Shown: positions 53,502 through 62,976 of the stretch, piece by piece
Position numbering within the stretch: the stretch's first letter is position 1
Layout: every line of letters starts with the position of its first letter
DNA from: Burkholderia gladioli
GTDB lineage: Bacteria > Pseudomonadota > Gammaproteobacteria > Burkholderiales > Burkholderiaceae
Direction of reading: 5' to 3'
DNA length: 64,000 nt
Assembly (NCBI RefSeq): GCF_000959725.1
Contig: NZ_CP009322.1
Location: forward strand, 3,100,001 to 3,164,000
Made by a program: the position numbers and the translations under genes
The notes under the pieces: generated by a model
What the model was told of the DNA's origin: nothing
Database searches by the model: none
The model's input: the letters and a program-made list of their open reading frames with translations, nothing else

Positions 53502-54545
53502 GTGAGCGCCGTGAACGATGCCGTCCAGCCCGCTGATCTCGCCTTCTTCTCGACGCTGGCCGCCTCCGGCAGCCTCAGCGCCGCCGCGCGCGAGCTGGGC
53601 CTGACGCCGGCCGCGGTCAGCAAGCGGCTGGCGCAGATGGAGCAGCGCGCCGGCGTCGCGCTGGTCAACCGCACCACCCGGCGCATGGCGCTCACGCCCG
53701 AGGGCGAGGTCTACCTGGAACGCGCGCGGCGCATCCTCGACGAGATAGAGCAACTGGGCGAGCTGCTGTCGCGCTCGAACGACCGGCCGCGCGGCCTGCT
53801 GCGCGTGAACGCCACGCTCGGCTTCGGACGCAGCGCGGTGGGCCCCGCCATCTCGCGCTACGCGCGGCGCTATCCCGAGGTAGAGGTGCAGCTGCAGTTG
53901 TCGGTCACGCCGCCGCCGCTCACCGACGACAGCTTCGACGTCTGCATCCGCTTCGGCGAGCCGCCCGACACGCGCGTGGTGGCGCGGCGCCTCGCGCCGA
54001 ACCGACGGCTGCTATGCGCTTCGCCCGCCTACCTGGCCGAGCGCGGCATGCCGCGCAAGCCGGCCGACCTGGCGCGCCACAACTGCATCGGCATCCGCCA
54101 GGGCGACGAGGCCTACGGCGTCTGGCGGCTGACCCAGGCACGCGGCGCCGCGCGCGCCACCGAGGCGGTGCGCATCGGCGGCAGCCTCACCACCAACGAC
54201 GGCGAGATCGCCGTCAAGTGGGCGCTCGACGGGCACGGCATCCTGATGCGCGCCGAATGGGATATCCACGACTACCTGGCCGACGGGCGCCTGGTGCTGG
54301 TGCTGCCGGGCTACGAAACGCCGGCCGCCGATATCTATGCCGTCTATCCGCGGCGCCTGCAGATGTCGGCGCGGGTGCGCAGCTTCGTGGATTTCATCGC
54401 GGGGGAGTTCGCCCAGCCGCGCGTGCTGTCGGTGCCGGGAGCCGCGCCCGGGGCGAGGGCGAGAACGGCAGGCGACACGCCGGCCGCCGCGCGCGACGCC
54501 GCAACACCGGATCGGCCGCCCAAGCGCCGTCGCCCGGCACGATAA
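53502..54545 (+). CDS. LysR-family regulator of the dehydrogenase-transporter pair
   Basis: A 347-residue LysR-type protein (usual length about 300; a Pro/Ala/Arg-rich tail of about 45 residues adds to it). The HTH is at about residues 12-70 (FFSTLAASGSLSAAARELG, LTPAAVSKRLAQME). The effector-binding domain follows, with DVCIRFGEPPDTRVVAR and NDGEIAVKWALDGHG. The start is GTG (53502, or 53511). It is divergent from the tartrate/malate dehydrogenase gene with a 103-bp gap and most likely controls it. Confidence 0.88.
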   Translation: MSAVNDAVQPADLAFFSTLAASGSLSAAARELGLTPAAVSKRLAQMEQRAGVALVNRTTRRMALTPEGEVYLERARRILDEIEQLGELLSRSNDRPRGLLRVNATLGFGRSAVGPAISRYARRYPEVEVQLQLSVTPPPLTDDSFDVCIRFGEPPDTRVVARRLAPNRRLLCASPAYLAERGMPRKPADLARHNCIGIRQGDEAYGVWRLTQARGAARATEAVRIGGSLTTNDGEIAVKWALDGHGILMRAEWDIHDYLADGRLVLVLPGYETPAADIYAVYPRRLQMSARVRSFVDFIAGEFAQPRVLSVPGAAPGARARTAGDTPAAARDAATPDRPPKRRRPAR

Positions 54546-54705
54546 GGCCCGACGAGGCGGCAAGACGCGGGCCGCCGCATCCCGCGCCGCGCCTGCCCGC
54601 GACCATCCCGGATTGCCGCCCGGCGCGCCGCGATGCTATCGTCGGCCGGTGCGGCACGCAGGCAGCCGCACTTCGCCCCGCCCGCCACCGCCCGCCCGGT
54701 TCCCG

Positions 54706-55278
54706 ATGACAGCCAGCACGCCCGACCCGCAGCGGCCGACCACCCTCGGCCTGTTCCTGATCTTTTCCCGCATCGGCCTGACCAGCTTCGGCGGCGGCCT
54801 GAGCGGCTGGTTCATGCGCGAGTTCGTCCAGGATCGCGGCTGGCTCAGCGAGCAGGAATTCCTCGACGGCCTGGCGCTGTCGCAGGCGCTGCCCGGCGTC
54901 AACGTGAAGAACCTGGCGATCTGGATCGGCTATCGGCTGTGCGGCTGGCCCGGCGCGATCGCCGGCTTCTGCGGCATCATCTTCCCGCCCGCCGTGGTGA
55001 TCGTGCTGCTCGGCCTGCTGTTCGCCGAGATCACGCGCTATCCGATCGCGCATGTCGCCCTGGCCGGCGCGGCCGCGGCCGCGATCGGCCTGTCGCTGTC
55101 GATGGCGCTCACTGCCGCGCGCCGCCTGCCGCGCCGCGTGGTGCCCTACGCGGTGTTCGCGGCCACCTTCGTGGCGGTGGCGGTATTCAAGGTGCCGGTG
55201 CTGTGGACCGTGCTGACGGCCGGCGTGCTCAACGTCGGCTACGAGTACCGGCGCCTGCGGCGCGGCGGCGGCGACTGA
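54706..55278 (+). CDS. Chromate transporter family, first half
   Basis: A 190-residue half-size CHR protein. LIFSRIGLTSFGGGLSGWF, LDGLALSQALPGVNVKNLAIW and six or so hydrophobic segments correspond to the N-terminal half of full-length ChrA. It is followed 10 bp later by the second half, so the two form a heteromeric short-chain CHR pair. Members export chromate, but many natural pairs have other or unknown anions. ATG 54706 lacks a strong ribosome binding site. Confidence 0.87.
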   Translation: MTASTPDPQRPTTLGLFLIFSRIGLTSFGGGLSGWFMREFVQDRGWLSEQEFLDGLALSQALPGVNVKNLAIWIGYRLCGWPGAIAGFCGIIFPPAVVIVLLGLLFAEITRYPIAHVALAGAAAAAIGLSLSMALTAARRLPRRVVPYAVFAATFVAVAVFKVPVLWTVLTAGVLNVGYEYRRLRRGGGD

Positions 55279-55288
55279 GGCCGGCACC

Positions 55289-55825
55289 ATGTCCCGTACC
55301 CTCTACGCGCTGTTCGCCATGTTCGCGCCGCTGTCGGTGGCCACCGTCGGCGGCGGCCAGACCATCATCGCCGACATGCAGCGGCAGGTGGTCGACGTCC
55401 ACCACTGGATGACGCACGCGCAGTTCGTCAACGATTTCGCGATCGCCCGGCTGGCGCCGGGCCCCGGCTCGCTGCTCGCCACCCTGGTGGGCTTCCAGGT
55501 GGGCGGCGTGGCCGGCGCGCTGGTGGCCACGCTCGCGCTGTTCGGCCCGACCGCCTTCCTGATGATCGCGGTGGCCCACATGACCTCGCGGCACCACGAC
55601 GCGCCCTGGCAGCTCGCGCTGCAGGCCGGCCTGCGGCCGGTCGCGGCGGGCCTGATCCTGGCGGCCGTCTATACGCTGGTGCAGGGGCTCGACGGCGGCT
55701 GGATCGCGATCGCCACGGCGCTGGTGTCCACCGCGCTGGTGATGCGCACGCGCGTCAATGCGCTGGTGCTGATCGCCGGCGGCGCGGCGCTGTTCGCGAC
55801 GCTGCATGCGCTGGGCGTGCTCTGA
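55289..55825 (+). CDS. Chromate transporter family, second half
   Basis: A 178-residue partner of the preceding gene, with SVATVGGGQTIIADMQRQVV, RLAPGPGSLLATLVGF and membrane helices matching the C-terminal half of ChrA in inverted topology. The 10-bp gap implies translational coupling. No chrB regulator or other metal genes are adjacent. Confidence 0.87.
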   Translation: MSRTLYALFAMFAPLSVATVGGGQTIIADMQRQVVDVHHWMTHAQFVNDFAIARLAPGPGSLLATLVGFQVGGVAGALVATLALFGPTAFLMIAVAHMTSRHHDAPWQLALQAGLRPVAAGLILAAVYTLVQGLDGGWIAIATALVSTALVMRTRVNALVLIAGGAALFATLHALGVL

Positions 55826-55953
55826 AACAGCGGCACGGCGCGATCCGGACCAGCGCGACGCGCAGCCGCCAAAACACGACATGCGACAGACATTGCCGTG
55901 AAAATAAGCGCCAGCGCATATCCAAACCGCCTGTCATGGGACACAATGGATTC

Positions 55954-56031
55954 GTTGGGCGCTGCCCCTAGGTGCCCAACCTGCAGAGTTGAGACGATTA
56001 GCAGGCCGCTCCTCGCGAGCGGTCTCTTTTT
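55954..56031 (+). ncRNA. Candidate structured small RNA
   Basis: About 78 nt made of a 9-bp stem GTTGGGCGC/GTGCCCAAC with a C-rich loop (55954-55980), a linker closed by CCTGC/GCAGG, and a terminator (CCGCTC-CTCGC-GAGCGG, 56006-56022, then CTCTTTTT). An outer GAGAC/GTCTC pair could extend the last stem. It begins about 130 nt after the chromate gene stop, so it could also be that transcript's 3' end. The exposed CCCC loop would suit pairing with ribosome binding sites. No strong promoter was found. Confidence 0.45.
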
Positions 56032-56140
56032 GTCCGCGCGGCCTCGATCACCGCCACGGCCTCGACGATCCTGCGCCGCCCCTCGTCCCCCTTCCGTCGC
56101 TCCCTCCCGCCGCGTCGATGTCGCCATCCCCGGCGCCTCG

Positions 56141-56188
56141 CGTCACCGCCTCACGTCACCGCCTCACGTCACGTTACGCGGACGTAAC
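56141..56188. repeat. 13-bp tandem repeat and inverted repeat
   Basis: CGTCACCGCCTCA occurs twice in tandem (56141, 56154) with a partial third copy, followed by GTTACG-CGGA-CGTAAC (56173-56188). Both are upstream of the small gene at 56313. The rest of the gap 56032-56312 shows only an AT-rich stretch (56213-56270) that may hold its promoter. Confidence 0.55.
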
Positions 56189-56312
56189 ACCACCACCGCG
56201 CGCCAGCCCATTTGTTAAATCCAGGCCTTGATTCCACACGTTTTTTTTGATTGGCATCCTTATTGCATAAAAGCCTGCAACACCGCCAATCACCACGTAT
56301 GTGGAGCTTCAC

Positions 56313-56597
56313 ATGGACATCGCAGGCGTCGCCCACCCGCTGCTGGATATCAACGACTTCGACGTGATCGACGGCGATACGCTGATCATGGAATCGCGCA
56401 GCGCCGCGCCGGTTCGCGCCGAGGCACTGCCCGGCGTCGACCTGCCGCCGCTCACGCTCTACGGCGCCTATCGCCAGGGCGTGGCCGACTACTTCGCGCG
56501 CCGATCGAATCCGTATCGCCTCGGCAGCCGGCTCGCCGATGTCTGGCAGGAAGGTCGGCTCGAGGCCGCGACGCGCAGCACGCGCCGGGCACACTGA
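56313..56597 (+). CDS. Small hypothetical protein
   Basis: A 94-residue acidic N-terminal, basic C-terminal protein (IDGDTLIMESRSAAPV, YRQGVADYFARRSNPYRLG). No signal peptide or known domain is seen. The ATG at 56313 has GGAG eight bases upstream. It stands alone between the candidate RNA and the PilZ gene (convergent). Confidence 0.6.
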   Translation: MDIAGVAHPLLDINDFDVIDGDTLIMESRSAAPVRAEALPGVDLPPLTLYGAYRQGVADYFARRSNPYRLGSRLADVWQEGRLEAATRSTRRAH

Positions 56598-56719
56598 CAC
56601 AGGACCGGGACGACGATGGCGCGGCAGCGCCGCCATCGCGCATCACCGGGCTTCGGCACCCGCCCCGCGGCCGGAGCCCGGATCGAGGATCCAGGCGGAC
56701 AGCACAACAGGCAAACCGC

Positions 56720-57598
56720 TCAGGCGGAAACGGACCAGTCGAACAGCGCCGCCTTCAGGCGCGTGATTTCCGCCTCGGCCATCGCGTCGAGCGCGACATG
56801 ATGAAGCCAGGCCGGCTCGGCCTCGAGCTGATGCGTCAGCCCGCGCAGGCTGCCGGTCAGCGTCAGCGCTTCCACCGCGCCATCGCTGGCCGCCACCGGC
56901 AGCGTGACGCGCAGGCTCTCCCCCACCTTGCCCAACTCCCGGTCGACCGCGATCGACAGGCCGCTCGGGCTCACGTCGAGCACCAGCCCCGTGCCCCGCG
57001 CGCTAGACAGCACATAGCGCGCGGCGAGCCGCACCGCGACGCGCGTATCGCGCCGCTCACGCACGCGCTTGAGCTTGCCGGGCGCCGACAGGATCAGGTA
57101 CGGCGCCGGCTCGAATGCCACCGCCTCGACGAAGGCCGTGAACCAGTAGACCGCCGACCGCCCGATCGCCATCGCCTCGATCGCCTCGCCTGGCGTCAGG
57201 TCCACCGCGCGCGGCTGCAGGGGCCGCACGAACAGCGGCCCGGCCGGATGCACGCCGAACACCCGGAAGCGGCTCATCTGGCGCGTCGAACCCGCGCGCC
57301 GGCGCAGGCCGAGCGTCGCGTCGGCGGGCAAGCTCAGGCGCGGCGCGGCAGGAGCCGCTTCGGACGGCGCGGCCCCGTCCGGCGCCTCGCCCGCTTGCGG
57401 TGCTGCTTGCGGCGCGTCGCCATCGGCGCGGCGCGCGGGCGCGAAACGCGCGAACAGGAACGCGATCTCCTCGGCATCCAGGCTCGCGCCGGCCTGCATC
57501 AGCGGCGCGCCGCCGGCATCGAACAGCGGCCACGGCAGGGGCTCGCCGGCTGTCAGCTCGGATTCGGCGAGCAGCAGGACGGAACGGTTTTCGGACAT
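56720..57598 (-). CDS. PilZ-domain c-di-GMP-binding protein (YcgR-like)
   Basis: A 292-residue protein. An N-terminal region (1-85) is followed by an Ala/Pro-rich linker (about 80-110), a YcgR-N-like beta domain (about 110-195) and a C-terminal PilZ domain (about 195-290). The PilZ signature is visible as RERRDTR (RxxxR) and DVSPSGLSI (D/NxSxxG), so c-di-GMP binding is likely. Such proteins slow the flagellar motor or alter surface behaviour. The start at 57598 begins the conserved part (MSENRSVLLL). The GGDEF/EAL protein at 19651 is a possible source or sink of its ligand. Confidence 0.8.
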   Translation of the reverse strand: MSENRSVLLLAESELTAGEPLPWPLFDAGGAPLMQAGASLDAEEIAFLFARFAPARRADGDAPQAAPQAGEAPDGAAPSEAAPAAPRLSLPADATLGLRRRAGSTRQMSRFRVFGVHPAGPLFVRPLQPRAVDLTPGEAIEAMAIGRSAVYWFTAFVEAVAFEPAPYLILSAPGKLKRVRERRDTRVAVRLAARYVLSSARGTGLVLDVSPSGLSIAVDRELGKVGESLRVTLPVAASDGAVEALTLTGSLRGLTHQLEAEPAWLHHVALDAMAEAEITRLKAALFDWSVSA

Positions 57599-57762
57599 CG
57601 GGACGGCACTCCGGACGAAATGGATTCGATTCGTATGACGGCACGATAAGGGAAAACCTGAGAGGGGTATCGCCGGAAACGCGGGGCGAGCCGTTGCGCG
57701 CGCATCGATATGCGCCGCGACGACGGCCTGACGAGAGAAGCCGGCGCAAGCTCGCCGGCAAG

Positions 57763-57791
57763 AAAAACGGCCGCGTGAGGAACGCGGCCGT
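57763..57791 (-). terminator. Intrinsic terminator of cstA-ybdD
   Basis: ACGGCCGCGT-GAGGA-ACGCGGCCGT has a 10-bp stem, with five A residues before it on the plus strand (a T-run on the minus strand). A second hairpin, GCCGGCG-CAAGCT-CGCCGGC, follows at 57740-57759. It is 60 bp after the ybdD stop. Confidence 0.8.
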
Positions 57792-57851
57792 GTAGTCGAT
57801 CGAACCACGGGCGATGGCGGCGCGGCGGCTACCCGCGCGCGCGGAGGATGA

Positions 57852-58058
57852 TCAGCAGCACTTGCCCGCGCCGCTGCCGTAGCGCGCGTTCTGCCGCTCG
57901 CGGAAGAATTCCTCGTAGCTCATCGGCGCGCGGTCGGGATGCGTCTCGCGCATGTGGGCGACATAGGTGTCGTAGTCGGGCACGCCCACCATCAGGCGGA
58001 AGGCCTGCCCCAGGTAGCGCCCAGCGGAGCGCAGTTCGTCGCCGAGATCGGTAAACAT
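57852..58058 (-). CDS. YbdD/YjiX-family small protein (CstA partner)
   Basis: A 68-residue DUF466 protein, the usual size of YbdD/Yji[43 protein letters not shown] and a terminal Cys-Cys are family features. Members are encoded just after CstA or BtsT peptide/pyruvate transporters and are thought to assist them. GGGAGG precedes the ATG. It is 22 bp after cstA, so the two are co-transcribed and share the terminator downstream. Confidence 0.9.
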   Translation of the reverse strand: MFTDLGDELRSAGRYLGQAFRLMVGVPDYDTYVAHMRETHPDRAPMSYEEFFRERQNARYGSGAGKCC

Positions 58059-58080
58059 GAGGGCCTCCCGCGCCGGTGGT

Positions 58081-60159
58081 TCAGCGGCCGCTGCCGAGCG
58101 CCTGCGCGGACGGCAGCGGTTCGAACGGCGTTTCCTTGGTGGTCGGCCGCGCCTCGCGACGCGCGCGCAGCACCGCCAGCACGCCATAGGCCGCCACGCT
58201 GATCACCACGAACATGAACACGCCCGCCAGCGCCGCGTCGATCGTGTCGTTGAGGATGATGCGCTGCATCTGCTCGAGCGACTTGGCCGGCGCCATCACC
58301 TTGCCCGCGTCGACGGCCGATTGCAGCTTGGCCGCGTGGGCCAGGAAGCCGACCTTCGGGTTCGCGTCGAAGATCTTCTGCCAGCCGGCCGTCAGCGTGC
58401 AGATCAGGAGCCAGGCGGTCGGCAGGATGGTGACCCAGGCGTAACGCTCGCGCTTCATCTTGAACAGCACCACGGTGCCGAGCGTCAGCGCGATAGCGGC
58501 CAGCATCTGGTTCGAGATGCCGAACAGCGGCCACAGCGTGTTGATGCCGCCCAGCGGATCGACCACGCCCTGGTAGAGGAAGTAGCCCCAGGCGGCCACG
58601 CACAGCGCGGTGGCGACCAGGTTGGCCGGCAGCGATTCGGTGCGCTTGAGCGCCGGGTGGAAGGTGCCCAGCAGGTCCTGCAGCATGAAGCGGCCCGCGC
58701 GCGTGCCCGCGTCGACGGCCGTCAGGATGAACAGCGCCTCGAACAGGATCGCGAAGTGATACCAGAAGGCCATCATCGCCTGGCCGCCGATCACCTGGTG
58801 CAGGATCTGCGCCATGCCGACCGCCAGCGTGGGCGCGCCGCCGGCGCGCGCGATGATGGTGGTCTCGCCCACTGCCTTGGCGGTCTGCGTCAGCATGTCG
58901 GGCGTCAGCATGAAGCCCCATTGCGTCACCGTCTGCGCGACCGCCTCGGGCGTGGTGCCGAGCACCGCGGCCGGCGCGTTCATCGCGAAGTAGATGCCCG
59001 GCTCGATCACGCTCGCGGCCACCAGCGCCATGATCGCGACGAAGGATTCCATCAGCATCGCGCCATAGCCGATCAGGCGCGCATTCTTCTCGTTGTCGAG
59101 CAGCTTGGGCGTGGTGCCCGACGAGATCAGCGCGTGGAAGCCCGATACCGCGCCGCAGGCGATCGTGATGAACAGGAACGGGAACAGGTTGCCGGACCAG
59201 ACCGGGCCGCTGCCGTCGACGAACTTGGTGAAGGCCGGCATCTTCAGCTCGGGCGCCACCACCAGGATGCCGATCGCCAGGCCCAGGATGGTGCCGATCT
59301 TGAGGAAGGTGGAAAGGTAGTCGCGCGGCGCGAGCAGCAGCCAGACTGGCAGCACCGAGGCCACGAAGCCGTAGCCGATCAGGATCCAGGTCAGCTGGGT
59401 GCCCGTGAAGGTGAACCAGGCGGCCAGCGCCGGCGTGTCGTGCACATGCTGGCCGTAGACGATCGAGGCCATCAGCAGCACGAAGCCGATGATCGACACC
59501 TCGCCGATGCGGCCCGGGCGGATGTAGCGCGTGTAGACGCCCATGAAGATCGCGATCGGAATCGTCGCCGCGACCGTGAAGGTGCCCCAGGGCGAGTTGG
59601 TCAGCGCCTTCACCACGATCAGCGCGAGCACCGCCAGGATGATCACCATGATCAGGAAGGCGCCGAACAGCGCGATCACGCCCGGCACCGTGCCGAGCTC
59701 CATCTTGACCAGGTCGCCGAGCGAGCGGCCGTTGCGGCGCGTCGAGATGAACAGCACGATGAAGTCCTGCACCGCGCCGGCGAACACCACGCCGGCCAGG
59801 ATCCACAGCATGCCGGGCGTGTAGCCCATCTGCGCGGCCAGCACCGGGCCGACCAGCGGACCGGCCCCTGCGATCGCAGCGAAGTGATGGCCGAACAGCA
59901 CGTACTTGTTGGTCGGCACGTAGTCGAGGCCGTCGTTGTACTTGACCGCCGGCGTCATGCGCAGGCCGTCGAGCTGCACCACGCGGCTGGCGATGAAGCG
60001 GCTGTAGAAGCGGTAGGCGATCAGATAGACGCAGACCGCGGCGATCACGATCCACAGCGCGCTGATGCGCTCGCCGTGCGCGAGCGCGATGGTGCCGAAG
60101 GCAAAGGCGCCCAGCAGCGCGATCGCGCTCCAGAGCAGGGTTCCGGAAGCCCGATTCAT
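58081..60159 (-). CDS. cstA: Carbon starvation protein CstA
   Basis: A 692-residue inner-membrane protein with about 16-18 helices, in the length range of CstA (about 700). The N-terminal CstA domain has [20 protein letters not shown] and [21 protein letters not shown]. The C-terminal domain has [20 protein letters not shown]. CstA imports peptides and, in close relatives (BtsT), pyruvate. It is followed by ybdD. An inverted repeat about 140 bp upstream may be its operator. In enteric bacteria cstA needs CRP; nothing about that can be read here. Confidence 0.94.
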   Translation of the reverse strand: MNRASGTLLWSAIALLGAFAFGTIALAHGERISALWIVIAAVCVYLIAYRFYSRFIASRVVQLDGLRMTPAVKYNDGLDYVPTNKYVLFGHHFAAIAGAGPLVGPVLAAQMGYTPGMLWILAGVVFAGAVQDFIVLFISTRRNGRSLGDLVKMELGTVPGVIALFGAFLIMVIILAVLALIVVKALTNSPWGTFTVAATIPIAIFMGVYTRYIRPGRIGEVSIIGFVLLMASIVYGQHVHDTPALAAWFTFTGTQLTWILIGYGFVASVLPVWLLLAPRDYLSTFLKIGTILGLAIGILVVAPELKMPAFTKFVDGSGPVWSGNLFPFLFITIACGAVSGFHALISSGTTPKLLDNEKNARLIGYGAMLMESFVAIMALVAASVIEPGIYFAMNAPAAVLGTTPEAVAQTVTQWGFMLTPDMLTQTAKAVGETTIIARAGGAPTLAVGMAQILHQVIGGQAMMAFWYHFAILFEALFILTAVDAGTRAGRFMLQDLLGTFHPALKRTESLPANLVATALCVAAWGYFLYQGVVDPLGGINTLWPLFGISNQMLAAIALTLGTVVLFKMKRERYAWVTILPTAWLLICTLTAGWQKIFDANPKVGFLAHAAKLQSAVDAGKVMAPAKSLEQMQRIILNDTIDAALAGVFMFVVISVAAYGVLAVLRARREARPTTKETPFEPLPSAQALGSGR

Positions 60160-60294
60160 GGTGTCTCCTGGCTATTGTTCGACGTCGTCGCGTGCGGTCT
60201 TGCACGCGAACCGGCGGGGGTGGCACGCGCCCGGCAAGGGGCTCGGCACTGCCGCGTATTGTTCGCGTTCGGCACCGCGCGGACAAGCGCACAA

Positions 60295-60315
60295 CTACGT
60301 ATCCACGCTACGTAG
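60295..60315. promoter_or_regulatory. Inverted repeat upstream of cstA
   Basis: CTACGTA-TCCACGC-TACGTAG is a perfect 7-bp inverted repeat with a 7-bp centre, 136-156 bp before the cstA start. It is a candidate operator for a dimeric regulator. Confidence 0.5.
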
Positions 60316-60421
60316 CAACGCGTAGGGGAAAGCGATGAGGGGCGGGGGAAGGCGCGCGAGGCGTGTCGCGGCGGCGGGGGAATGGATGCGCGTCGCGCGC
60401 GAGGCGGCGACGCGAAAGGCC

Positions 60422-61432
60422 TCAGCCGCGCGACACGTCGCGTACCGAGATCGCGGCGACGTCGACGCGCGCCGGCAGGATCGCGTCGTGTTGCGCGCGA
60501 TCGGCGACGCGCTGCAGCGTCGCGATGTCGGCGGGCGTCACGGCGCGCTGCGCGACCGAGGCGCGCCCGGTGATGTCGCTGGCCGCGTCGAGCGGCAGGC
60601 GGGTCAGCGAGGCATAAACCTTCGCGTAGTCGGCCGGATGCGCGAGCGCCCAGCGGCCCGCCTGTTCGAGCCTGGCGAGCACGTCGGCGAGCGCCGCGCG
60701 CCTGGCGCGATCGGCCAGGGTCGGCGCGGGCGAGGTCAGGAAGCCGAGCCCCGAATTGATGCCGCTGCCATCGCGCAGCACGCGTGCGCCGCGTCGCACC
60801 ACGTGGCCGTAATAAGGATCGAAGGTCGCCCAGATATCGATGCGCTTCGACTCGAAGGCCGCGAAGGCATCGACCGGCAGCACGAAGCGCACTTCCACGT
60901 CGGTGCGCGACAGGCCACGCTCCTCGAGCGCGCCGTACAGTTGGTACTGCGAAATGCTGCCGCGCGCGGACGAGACCACCACCGTCCTGCCCTTCAGGTC
61001 GGCGACGTTGCGCACCGCGGAATCGGGCTGCACCACGATGCCGAGCGAGGCCGGCGAACCGGCGCGCGTCGCGACGATGCGCAGGTCGGGGTCGCCCAGC
61101 GCCGCCGTCAGCACCGGCAGGTCGCCGGCCGGGGCGAGATCGATGGCGCCGGCGCGCTGCGCCTCGAACAGGGGCGCGGCGCCCTGGAAGTTGGCCCAGC
61201 GAAAGCGGTAGCGCGTGCCGTCGAGCACGCGCGCTGCCTCGGCCAGCGCGCGCAGGCCGCCCGCCTGGTCGCCGAGCACCAGCGTGACGTTCGAGAGATC
61301 CGCCTCGGCCGGCGCGGCCCGCGTCGGCATGGGCGCGGCCAGGCTCGCCAGCGCCGTGCCGGCCAGGCCCGTGAGCGAGCGCAGCGCGCGACGGCGCGCG
61401 GGCGAGGACGGCGGGAAGGAACGATGCGACAT
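60422..61432 (-). CDS. ABC-transporter substrate-binding protein, sulfonate type
   Basis: A 336-residue SsuA/NMT1-like periplasmic binding protein. The N-terminus PARRRALRSLTGLAGTALASL with APMPTRA as cleavage region resembles a Tat or Sec signal. Conserved blocks are LVLGDQAGGLRALAEAA, FRWANFQGAAPLFEA, VVVSSARGSISQYQL and IDIWATFDPYYG. Such proteins bind alkanesulfonates, taurine or related anions. No permease or ATPase lies nearby, so it is an orphan in this window. The start at 61432 has GAGG ten bases upstream. Confidence 0.87.
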   Translation of the reverse strand: MSHRSFPPSSPARRRALRSLTGLAGTALASLAAPMPTRAAPAEADLSNVTLVLGDQAGGLRALAEAARVLDGTRYRFRWANFQGAAPLFEAQRAGAIDLAPAGDLPVLTAALGDPDLRIVATRAGSPASLGIVVQPDSAVRNVADLKGRTVVVSSARGSISQYQLYGALEERGLSRTDVEVRFVLPVDAFAAFESKRIDIWATFDPYYGHVVRRGARVLRDGSGINSGLGFLTSPAPTLADRARRAALADVLARLEQAGRWALAHPADYAKVYASLTRLPLDAASDITGRASVAQRAVTPADIATLQRVADRAQHDAILPARVDVAAISVRDVSRG

Positions 61433-61597
61433 CGATGACGACCTCGGAGAATGCCGAGCCGGGCGGCAAGGCTGGTCGCCAAGATTAAGGAAGGGCGTGG
61501 CCGGCACCAACCATTGAAATCGGCAATGCTTATGAGGGAGCGACGGAATGCGAATGCCGTGACGCAAGAGAACCGGGCGAGTCCCGCGCCCCTTCCC

Positions 61598-62236
61598 TCA
61601 CGAGCGGATCGACCGGATGAACCCCGCCGCCAGCACGCAATAAAAACCCCCGCAGAACAAGCCGAAGGCCTTGCGCGTGCGCGCGAACAAGGGCCCGGCC
61701 GCGCGCGCCGAAAACGCCAGCGCGTAGCCGGCGAAGATCGCCGCGCCCAGCAGCGCGCAGCAGGCGACCAGCACGAAGCTGGTCCAGGCCGGCGCGTGCG
61801 GCGACAGCCCCAGCGAGGTGACGGTCAGCCAGGTCAGGATCGCCTTGGGATTGGTCAGGTGGATGCCGAGCCCCTGCAGGTAGAAGCGCATCAGGCGATC
61901 GCGGCGCGCCGGCGCGGCCGCGGCGAGCGGATCCTGCCTGGAATACGCGCCGCGCACCGCCTTGTAGGCGAGCCACAGTAGATAGACCGCGCCCAGCACC
62001 TTCAGCGCGATCAGGCATTGTCGGTACGACATCAGCAGCGCCGACATGCCGGCCGCCGCCGTCACGCCCCAGCACAGCGAGCCGCTGATCACGCCGGCCG
62101 CCATCGCGAAGCCGGGCTTGCGGCCGTAATGCAGCGAGGTATTGGCGATCGACAGGTTGGCGGGGCCCGGCGACACCGTGCCGACCAGGTAGACGGCGAA
62201 CGCGACGCCGAGATTCGAGAGCACTTCGACGGACAT
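61598..62236 (-). CDS. LysE-family amino acid exporter
   Basis: A 212-residue, six-helix LysE/RhtB-type exporter. The N-terminal signature LVGTVSPGPANLSIANTSL and the GVISGSLCWGVTAAAG and KAVRGAYSRQDPLAAAA (loop) regions fit the family, as does HLTNPKAILTWLTV. It probably exports an amino acid or homoserine lactone-like molecule. The start at 62236 gives the family N-terminus. An Arg/Pro-rich upstream extension is unlikely to be coding. Confidence 0.88.
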   Translation of the reverse strand: MSVEVLSNLGVAFAVYLVGTVSPGPANLSIANTSLHYGRKPGFAMAAGVISGSLCWGVTAAAGMSALLMSYRQCLIALKVLGAVYLLWLAYKAVRGAYSRQDPLAAAAPARRDRLMRFYLQGLGIHLTNPKAILTWLTVTSLGLSPHAPAWTSFVLVACCALLGAAIFAGYALAFSARAAGPLFARTRKAFGLFCGGFYCVLAAGFIRSIRS

Positions 62237-62565
62237 GGTGACGATCCTGGGTCCTTGGGGGCACGTTGCCGGAATGGGAGGGGCCAAGCGGGCGGGCAAC
62301 CCGCGCGCGGACGATTATCGCGCAGCCGGCAGGCAGCAACAGGGACGCTTCGATCGCGCCGGGCAGGCACTGTCATGCCGTTTCGGGCTGACACTTCGGC
62401 GTCGTGCCGGTGCAAGCGCGCGCAAAGGAAACCGGGATCGGAACCGTGCGGCGCGGACCGACAAGCGCGGCGAACGAATCACGCCGGCTTTAAGCCGATT
62501 CCATCGGCAATACGAATTCCGATTAAAAATCGAAATGCAGTATTGCCAAAATTGGTGACGCGCGC

Positions 62566-62635
62566 ATAAAAAAGAGCGGCCGAAGCCGCTCAAGCGTGGA
62601 CTCGTCTGTCTACCCACCAGAGTAAGGACGAGTGG
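62566..62635 (-). ncRNA. Candidate small RNA with intrinsic terminator
   Basis: On the minus strand a promoter (TTCAAT-N17-GATAGT) is followed by an RNA of about 70 nt. It has a 7-bp stem ACTCGTC/GACGAGT (62600-62606 with 62627-62633) and a 20-nt loop containing GGTGGG. The terminator is GAGCGGC-TTCG-GCCGCTC then TTTTTT. No open frame of use lies inside. It is 330 nt upstream of the LysE gene, and the terminator isolates it from that gene. A porin gene lies divergently 340 bp away. Confidence 0.6.
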
Positions 62636-62641
62636 ACGCAC

Positions 62642-62670
62642 ACTATCATCTTTCCCAGTCGGCTATTGAA
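62642..62670 (-). promoter_or_regulatory. Promoter of the candidate small RNA
   Basis: -35 TTCAAT (62670-62665) and -10 GATAGT (62647-62642) on the minus strand are 17 bp apart. The transcript would start near 62635, at the base of the first hairpin. Confidence 0.5.
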
Positions 62671-62856
62671 CCGATTTGGTTAATTAATCATTGCAGGAAC
62701 AAAATCAATCCCGGCGCGGGCCCTTCCTGCTCAAACCTTGGGCAGGATTGTTTCCGATTCCACGCGAAGCACGGCGACCCAAACGATCTCCATCGCGCAA
62801 TTAATGCAAAATCGAGAATAATTCAAATAAGTTAACAAATCTTTCACCGTAATCGG

Positions 62857-62878
62857 CTTGTATTGTTTTCGATACAAG
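62857..62878. promoter_or_regulatory. Inverted repeat before the porin gene
   Basis: CTTGTAT-TGTTTTCG-ATACAAG has 7-bp arms, about 100-120 bp before the porin start in the AT-rich promoter region. It could be an operator or a leader hairpin. The rest of the gap from 62680 shows no further gene. Confidence 0.45.
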
Positions 62879-62976
62879 ACTGAATTTCGTTTTTGCCAAT
62901 TAAATCTGTCTGGTTAGTCTCACGTCACTCCAAAACCACCACACGCAACAGCATCCACTACAGGAGATTGACCGAC

